From contig CAKZVT010000001.1 of NCBI GenBank assembly GCA_937922435.1, positions 1-42,875 of the forward strand: a stretch of 42,875 nucleotides of DNA. The letters run 5' to 3'. Numbering within the stretch: the first letter of the stretch is position 1; every line of letters starts with the position of its first letter. The notes under the pieces are model-generated. The model ran no database searches, was not told the DNA's origin, and was given only the letters and a program-made list of their open reading frames with translations. Positions 38,836 through 42,875 of the stretch are shown in pieces. This DNA is from an uncultured Prevotella sp. Its GTDB lineage: Bacteria > Bacteroidota > Bacteroidia > Bacteroidales > Bacteroidaceae. The translations under genes and the position numbers were made by a program.

Positions 38836-39675
38836 TTAGTCGGTCATTTTCATCTCTACGCCGCACAGCGTGCAGATGATTATTATGAGTCCTACGATGA
38901 TGCGGTACCAGCCGAACGCCGCGAAACCGTACTTCGTAACGTAGTTGATGAAGAACTTTATTGCGAGTATGGCGACGATGAACGCCACCACCGAACCAAT
39001 GATTAGCATCTGCAAATTGTTGCCTTGCGCGAGGATTGAGCCGTCGCCGTGGCTGATGAGCTTGTATGTCTCGAGGCACGTCGCGCCGAACATTGTGGGC
39101 ACGGCGAGGAAGAACGAGAACTCGGCCGCTGCCTTACGGGTGAGCCGCTGGCTCATTCCGCCTACTATGGTAGCCATAGAGCGAGACACGCCGGGTATCA
39201 TCGAGATGCACTGTATGAGTCCGATTACGAAGGCGCGCTTGTATGTAAGGCGTGTGTTCTCGCTTCCGCGGTTGAATATGCGGTCGCAGAAGAGCATGAA
39301 TACGCCGCCCACTATGAGCATCCACGCTACCAGCTGGACGTTGTCGAGGTTGGCTTCTATTTCGTCGTTGAAGGCGAAGCCGAGCACGGCTGCCGGCACT
39401 ACGCCGACCACGAGGCGTGCGTAGAAGTCGAACATGGCGCGCCAGTACGACTTGCCTTCACGCCCGGCGTTGGGGTGGAAAAAGCGTTTCCAGTAGAGGC
39501 AGATTACCGAGAGGATGGCACCGAACTGTATTATGACGGTAAACGCCTTGACAAAGGGATTGCTCTCTACGCCGAGAAGGCTCTGTGCGATTATCATGTG
39601 CCCCGTTGAAGACACGGGCAGAAACTCCGTAAGGCCCTCAACGATGGCGATGATGACCGTATCAAATAAATCCAT
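38836..39675 (-). CDS. uppP: Undecaprenyl-diphosphate phosphatase
   Basis: Recycles the lipid carrier of cell-wall synthesis by removing a phosphate from undecaprenyl diphosphate; its active site faces the periplasm. The 279-aa protein has eight or so membrane helices. It has the motif E13-G-L-T-E17-FLPVSSTGH (BacA motif 1, with His26) and IPGVSRSMATI (motif 2, with the catalytic Ser-Arg). Full length. It confers low-level bacitracin tolerance in many bacteria. It sits between the DUF3098 gene (13 bp) and truB (6 bp). Confidence 0.96.
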   Translation of the reverse strand: MDLFDTVIIAIVEGLTEFLPVSSTGHMIIAQSLLGVESNPFVKAFTVIIQFGAILSVICLYWKRFFHPNAGREGKSYWRAMFDFYARLVVGVVPAAVLGFAFNDEIEANLDNVQLVAWMLIVGGVFMLFCDRIFNRGSENTRLTYKRAFVIGLIQCISMIPGVSRSMATIVGGMSQRLTRKAAAEFSFFLAVPTMFGATCLETYKLISHGDGSILAQGNNLQMLIIGSVVAFIVAILAIKFFINYVTKYGFAAFGWYRIIVGLIIIICTLCGVEMKMTD

Positions 39676-39688
39676 AAGTCAGTCTTGT

Positions 39689-39946
39689 TTATTCTTTAGG
39701 TGTGTTAATATTGTCAGTTCCGTTGTCCTTCGGCTTGCGTATGATGGCGTAGACTATCGACACGAAGCCGATGAAGCATACCGCCGGGGCTACCTTTATG
39801 CGCATGGCGCTGAATATTTCGGGGTTGAAGGAACCGTCCTCGGTGCCTCCGCCGCTCATGAGTATGAAGCCGATGATTACTATTGCTATGCCCACGGCAA
39901 GGAGGATGAAGTTCATCCTGTCAAATGCAAAGTTTCTTCTGTCCAT
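39689..39946 (-). CDS. DUF3098 membrane protein
   Basis: An 85-aa protein with two membrane helices: FILLAVGIAIVIIGFILMSGGG and VAPAVCFIGFVSIVYAII. Between them is a periplasmic FNPEIFSAMRIK loop, the conserved DUF3098 pattern. Function unknown; it is always found near ftsX in Bacteroidota as far as I recall, so a link to division or envelope work is possible. The start at 39946 follows an A-rich stretch (AAACAAAAAGAA); an earlier GTG at 39973 is less likely. Confidence 0.88.
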   Translation of the reverse strand: MDRRNFAFDRMNFILLAVGIAIVIIGFILMSGGGTEDGSFNPEIFSAMRIKVAPAVCFIGFVSIVYAIIRKPKDNGTDNINTPKE

Positions 39947-40073
39947 TTCTTTTTGTTTAGCAGACAAGCACACAGCTACGGGCAGACAAGTGTTTTTGCC
40001 TTGTGAGCCGTTCCCTTGTGTTTTGCCGCGTTGTTTAATTGTTGATTTTAATTGTTACTTCAACGTCAGCCTG

Positions 40074-40952
40074 TCAGATTTTGTACAGGTCTCCGGCCTT
40101 CATGCGCAGGAACTTGTTTACCGCCACCCATGCGCATAGCAGCGTGATGAGCAGTCCGAAGAGGAACACCGAGCCGCCCGTTATGGCCATTACCTGCCAC
40201 GTTATCACCGCCATCACGCCCGGTTCGTAAGTGTACAGGGCGTAAACGCCCCCGGCCAGCACCCCGTCGGCCAGCAAGGCGGCCAGCAGGCCGATGCCCA
40301 CGGCGTTGGCGAGGAAGGGCCTGCGTATGAAGCCCCACGACGCGCCGACCAGCTTCATCGTGTGTATGGTGAAGCGCCGGGCATACATTCCCAGCCTCAC
40401 GGTGTTGTTGATGAGCGAGAACGACACGCATGTCAGCAGCACGGCCAGCACCAGCAGCACGATGTTAATCTTGTTGAGGTTGCTGTTTACGCTGTCCATA
40501 AGGTCTTGGGGGTAGGTTATGTCGGTTACGCGCTTGTCGCTCTTGAGCGCCGACGAAATCCATTTCAGCGAGTCGGTGTTGGCGTATTGCGCCTTGAGCT
40601 GCAGCTCGATGGATGCCACAAAAGGGTTCATGCCGATGAATTCGCTCGGGTCGGTGCCCATTGCGGCGGTCTGCTCTTTCAAGGCTTGTTCCTTGCTAAT
40701 ATAAATAAGGTGGTTGATGTAAGGCCGCTTGCCAAGCTCGTTGCACAGCTGCTTGGCTTCCGGGTCGGTTATGTCCTCGCCGAGCATCATCGTCACCGTA
40801 AGGTTCTCTTTTACGTATGCGGAAAGGTTGCGTGCCGAGAGCACGGAGAACACCACCATTCCCAATAAAATCAGCACCAGCGCGGTGCTTATGCATAGTG
40901 TTATCCCTTGCAGTCCGTGGCGGACGCGGGACTTTTTCTGTCTTTTACCCAT
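40074..40952 (-). CDS. ftsX: Cell-division permease-like protein FtsX
   Basis: The membrane part of the FtsEX complex, which activates peptidoglycan hydrolases at the division site. The 292-aa protein has a first helix at about 18-42 (GITLCISTALVLILLGMVVF), a periplasmic domain at about 45-165, and three C-terminal helices (about 170-190, 220-245, 260-280). It includes NTVRLGMYARRFTIHTMKLVGASWGFIRRPF, the FtsX-type FMVERRIRTMKLVGA-like motif. The ATPase FtsE is not in the window. It begins the minus-strand operon with its own promoter. Confidence 0.93.
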   Translation of the reverse strand: MGKRQKKSRVRHGLQGITLCISTALVLILLGMVVFSVLSARNLSAYVKENLTVTMMLGEDITDPEAKQLCNELGKRPYINHLIYISKEQALKEQTAAMGTDPSEFIGMNPFVASIELQLKAQYANTDSLKWISSALKSDKRVTDITYPQDLMDSVNSNLNKINIVLLVLAVLLTCVSFSLINNTVRLGMYARRFTIHTMKLVGASWGFIRRPFLANAVGIGLLAALLADGVLAGGVYALYTYEPGVMAVITWQVMAITGGSVFLFGLLITLLCAWVAVNKFLRMKAGDLYKI

Positions 40953-40984
40953 TACTTAGTGGCTATAACACACCTAATTTGGTG

Positions 40985-40992
40985 CAAAGTAA
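40985..40992 (-). promoter_or_regulatory. -7 promoter box of the ftsX operon
   Basis: TTACTTTG on the minus strand (seven of eight consensus positions) followed by CACC, 33 bp before the ftsX start. Confidence 0.55.
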
Positions 40993-41188
40993 CAAAAAAT
41001 TATCCGCACAGCCAACGGTTTAACTATTATTAATAGCTGGCGTGTGTCGGTGCGCCGCCGGACAAGCGGCTGCGCGTCCGCGTCACGTCTACTTGCATGC
41101 TGGAACATGGCGGTGGGCATGCGTTTCGCGGCTGTTTCGGCGGCGGTTCGCGTCCCTCTTGTAACGCGTTGATTGTCAACGTGTTTGC

Positions 41189-41269
41189 AAAAGGCCGTCT
41201 TTTACATCGCAAAACATGGCCTTTTACAGTGCAAAAGATGGCCTTTTGGAATGCGAAAGACGGCCTTTT
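41189..41269. repeat. 22-bp periodic palindrome array 10 (4 modules)
   Basis: Modules begin at 41189, 41211, 41233 and 41255: AAAAGGCCGTCTTTT, AAAACATGGCCTTTT, AAAAGATGGCCTTTT and GAAAGACGGCCTTTT. It is preceded by the boundary palindrome AACGCGTTGA-TTG-TCAACGTGTT (41163-41185) and followed one base later by element copy 3. It lies between divergent ftsX and nrdJ promoters. Confidence 0.92.
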
Positions 41270-41270
41270 T

Positions 41271-41527
41271 GGATTCATCCGCGGTTCAGGTGCATGGAAT
41301 ATAAAGCCAATAAGCATATACATCCTACTGTAATTCAGGCGGAGGGTAATATGTTTCGGCGGATTTGCAATCCGCCGAAATTTACTATAAGGATTTGTAA
41401 TCCGCTCAAACCGCACATATATAAAATGATATATGTTGGTGAGCGGATTGCAAATCCGCACTTAGAAACCGCCGGATTGCAAATCCGGCGGAACAAGTAT
41501 GCTTACACCTGAACTGCGGATGAACCC
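41271..41527. repeat. Palindromic element with terminal inverted repeats (copy 3)
   Basis: The 22-bp ends (41271-41292, GGATTCATCCGCGGTTCAGG...; 41506-41527, its complement) match at 20 positions. The core has four GGATTTGCAATCCGC-type palindromes, the first at 41358-41376. It aligns with copy 2 over most of its length. No coding capacity and no clear target-site duplication. It may be mobilised in trans by a REP-type transposase, none of which is encoded in the window. Confidence 0.9.
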
Positions 41528-41757
41528 ATATTGAAAAACGTCTCTGTATTAATGGGAGCGTGAAATGCGTGCCGCAATGTTGCGGGCTGTGTGCGGGGCT
41601 GTGCCCGGATGCCGCCGTACGCGGCGGAATTGTGCGGTCTGCGGCCTGCGACGCTTCGCAAAATTACAAAACTGTGACAGCTTTTCGCCGCGCAAAGTTT
41701 GCCGTTTTGGAAAACTTTTCGTTGAAAAATTATTTGCAAATATTCCAAAAAGTATTT

Positions 41758-41786
41758 TTGTTTGTCGAAAAATGTTCGTAGCTTTG
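41758..41786 (+). promoter_or_regulatory. nrdJ promoter
   Basis: TTG (41758-41760) and TAGCTTTG (41779-41786) are 18 bp apart, close to the Bacteroidota consensus; the start codon is 29 bp downstream. I see no cobalamin-riboswitch B12 box (GCCACTG) in the leader or upstream. Confidence 0.6.
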
Positions 41787-41814
41787 CAGCATTGTTCAAT
41801 TTACTTCTGTCATC

Positions 41815-42875
41815 ATGGAGAATAAAAAAACTTATACTTTCGAGGAAGCATACCAGGCTTCGTTGGCCTATTTCGGCGGCGACGAACTTGCCGCAAGGGT
41901 ATGGGTCAACAAGTACGCGCTGAAAGACAGCTATGGAAACCTCTTTGAAAAGACTCCGGCCGACATGCATTGGCGCATAGCCAACGAAGTGGCCAGGATT
42001 GAAAACAAGTACGCTAACCCGTTGAAGGCCGAGGACGTGTATGAGCTTCTCGACCATTTCAGATACATTGTGCCGGCTGGCAGCCCGATGACCGGCATCG
42101 GCAACAACTTCCAAGTGGCATCGTTGTCAAACTGCTTTGTAATCGGCCTTGACGGCGACGCCGACTCTTACGGCGCCATACTGCGCATCGACGAGGAGCA
42201 GGTACAGCTGATGAAGCGCCGCGGCGGAGTGGGGCACGACCTGTCGCACCTGCGGCCCAAAGGCTCGCCCGTCAACAATTCGGCACTTACTTCGACAGGG
42301 CTTGTGCCGTTCATGGAGAGGTACAGCAACTCTACGCGCGAGGTGGCGCAGGACGGACGGCGCGGCGCGCTGATGCTCTCGGTGAGCATAAAGCATCCTG
42401 ACAGCGAGGCATTTATCGACGCTAAGATGACGGAAGGCAAAATCACGGGCGCGAACGTGTCGGTGAAAATCGACGACGAGTTCATGCGCGCGGCCATAGA
42501 CGACAAGGAATATGTACAGCAGTTCCCCATCGACGGCAGCGAGCCGCAGACGCAAAAGACCATCAGCGCGAAGCAGTTGTGGGAGAAAATAGTACACAAC
42601 GCGTGGAAAAGCGCCGAGCCGGGAGTGCTCTTCTGGGACACCATACTGCGCGAAAGCATACCCGACTGCTACGCCGACCTGGGCTTCCGCACGGTGTCTA
42701 CCAACCCCTGCGGCGAAATTCCGCTCTGCCCCTACGACTCGTGCCGCCTGCTGTCAATCAACCTCTATTCATACGTAGTCAACCCGTTCACCGACAAGGC
42801 GTACTTCGACTACGACCTGTTCCGCCGCCACGTCGGCCTGGCACAGCGCATAATGGACGACATTGTGGACATGGA
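41815..42875 (+). CDS. nrdJ: Class II (cobalamin-dependent) ribonucleotide reductase, N-terminal part
   Basis: Reduces ribonucleotides to deoxyribonucleotides using an adenosylcobalamin-derived radical. The frame is open from the ATG at 41815 to the window edge (353 codons), so the gene is cut off by the window. It begins MENKKTYTFEEAYQASLAYF and has PAGSPMTGIGNN, SLSNCFVIG with the first redox Cys, KRRGGVGHDLSHLRPKGSPV and the radical-site STNPCGEIPLCPYDSC with the N-x-C-x-E triad. The pattern MTGIGNNFQVASLSNCFV is typical of NrdJ rather than class I alpha subunits. A coenzyme B12 supply is implied. The missing C-terminus would carry the other redox cysteines. Confidence 0.9.
   Translation, partial: MENKKTYTFEEAYQASLAYFGGDELAARVWVNKYALKDSYGNLFEKTPADMHWRIANEVARIENKYANPLKAEDVYELLDHFRYIVPAGSPMTGIGNNFQVASLSNCFVIGLDGDADSYGAILRIDEEQVQLMKRRGGVGHDLSHLRPKGSPVNNSALTSTGLVPFMERYSNSTREVAQDGRRGALMLSVSIKHPDSEAFIDAKMTEGKITGANVSVKIDDEFMRAAIDDKEYVQQFPIDGSEPQTQKTISAKQLWEKIVHNAWKSAEPGVLFWDTILRESIPDCYADLGFRTVSTNPCGEIPLCPYDSCRLLSINLYSYVVNPFTDKAYFDYDLFRRHVGLAQRIMDDIVDM

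Noticed and set aside
4523..41269. The 22-bp periodic arrays as CRISPR arrays
   Set aside because: Spacers are only 7 bp and semi-conserved, modules are palindromic and vary in sequence and orientation, and no cas genes are present.
41528..41814. Cobalamin riboswitch before the B12-dependent nrdJ
   Set aside because: No B12-box sequence or typical stem was found, and most of the stretch lies upstream of the predicted promoter.

Overview
The window is chromosomal DNA from a member of the Bacteroidota, most likely a Prevotella-like genus of the Bacteroidales. The evidence is the promoter type (about twenty -7 boxes of the form TAnnTTTG upstream of genes), A-rich ribosome binding sites, the MurF-alanine racemase fusion, GSCFA and DUF3098 proteins, PF14905-type outer-membrane barrels, and the order ftsX - DUF3098 - uppP - truB - queA - folK. 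It is mostly core chromosome with small accessory insertions. There is no prophage, CRISPR array or intact insertion sequence.

Layout. 0.2-5 kb: a TonB-receptor-like barrel followed by its ECF sigma factor and FecR-type anti-sigma factor. 4.4-5.7 kb: a repeat array, the remnant of a second fecR gene, and a HigBA-type toxin-antitoxin pair. 5.9-7.3 kb: cca, convergent. 7.7-12.4 kb: a coiled-coil lipoprotein, then DUF1599 - DoxX/MauE membrane protein - tpiA - SPOR protein - folE, with the DoxX and tpiA frames joined without a stop. 12.5-14.7 kb: a DUF4840-like lipoprotein and a secreted alpha/beta hydrolase. 14.8-17.3 kb: a frameshifted PIN toxin with its partner, tRNA-Pro(GGG), a DUF2442 gene lying between two copies of the 3' end of a radical SAM gene, and that radical SAM gene. 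17.4-25.5 kb (minus strand): an MFS transporter, murF-alr, a GSCFA protein and a YfhO-like membrane protein. 26.2-28.8 kb: mtn and luxS (both halves of S-adenosylhomocysteine recycling and AI-2 formation) facing a MATE transporter. 29.3-34.1 kb: a second barrel receptor and typA. 35.1 kb: rpsO. 35.6-41 kb (minus strand): the ftsX-to-folK operon ending in three tiny membrane proteins. 41.8 kb to the right edge: the start of a class II ribonucleotide reductase.

The most unusual content is between the genes. Ten intergenic regions carry arrays of a 15-bp quasi-palindrome (typically AAAAGGCCGTCTTTT) repeated in an exact 22-bp register with a semi-conserved 7-bp spacer. Neighbouring modules often form perfect hairpins with compensatory differences between arrays. 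Three arrays lie next to 235-280-bp elements with terminal inverted repeats beginning GGTTCATCCGC, which carry either copies of GGATTTGCAATCCGC or a perfect 41-bp inverted repeat. A third repeat type, 7-9-bp pyrimidine-rich tandem units, lies just upstream of the -7 boxes of cca, typA, rpsO, mtn, the MATE gene and the DUF1599 gene. None of these repeats lies inside a gene, and the 22-bp arrays and the terminal-inverted-repeat elements always lie between transcription units.

Functions were assigned by reading motifs only. No similarity search was possible, so family names for the less conserved genes are tentative.
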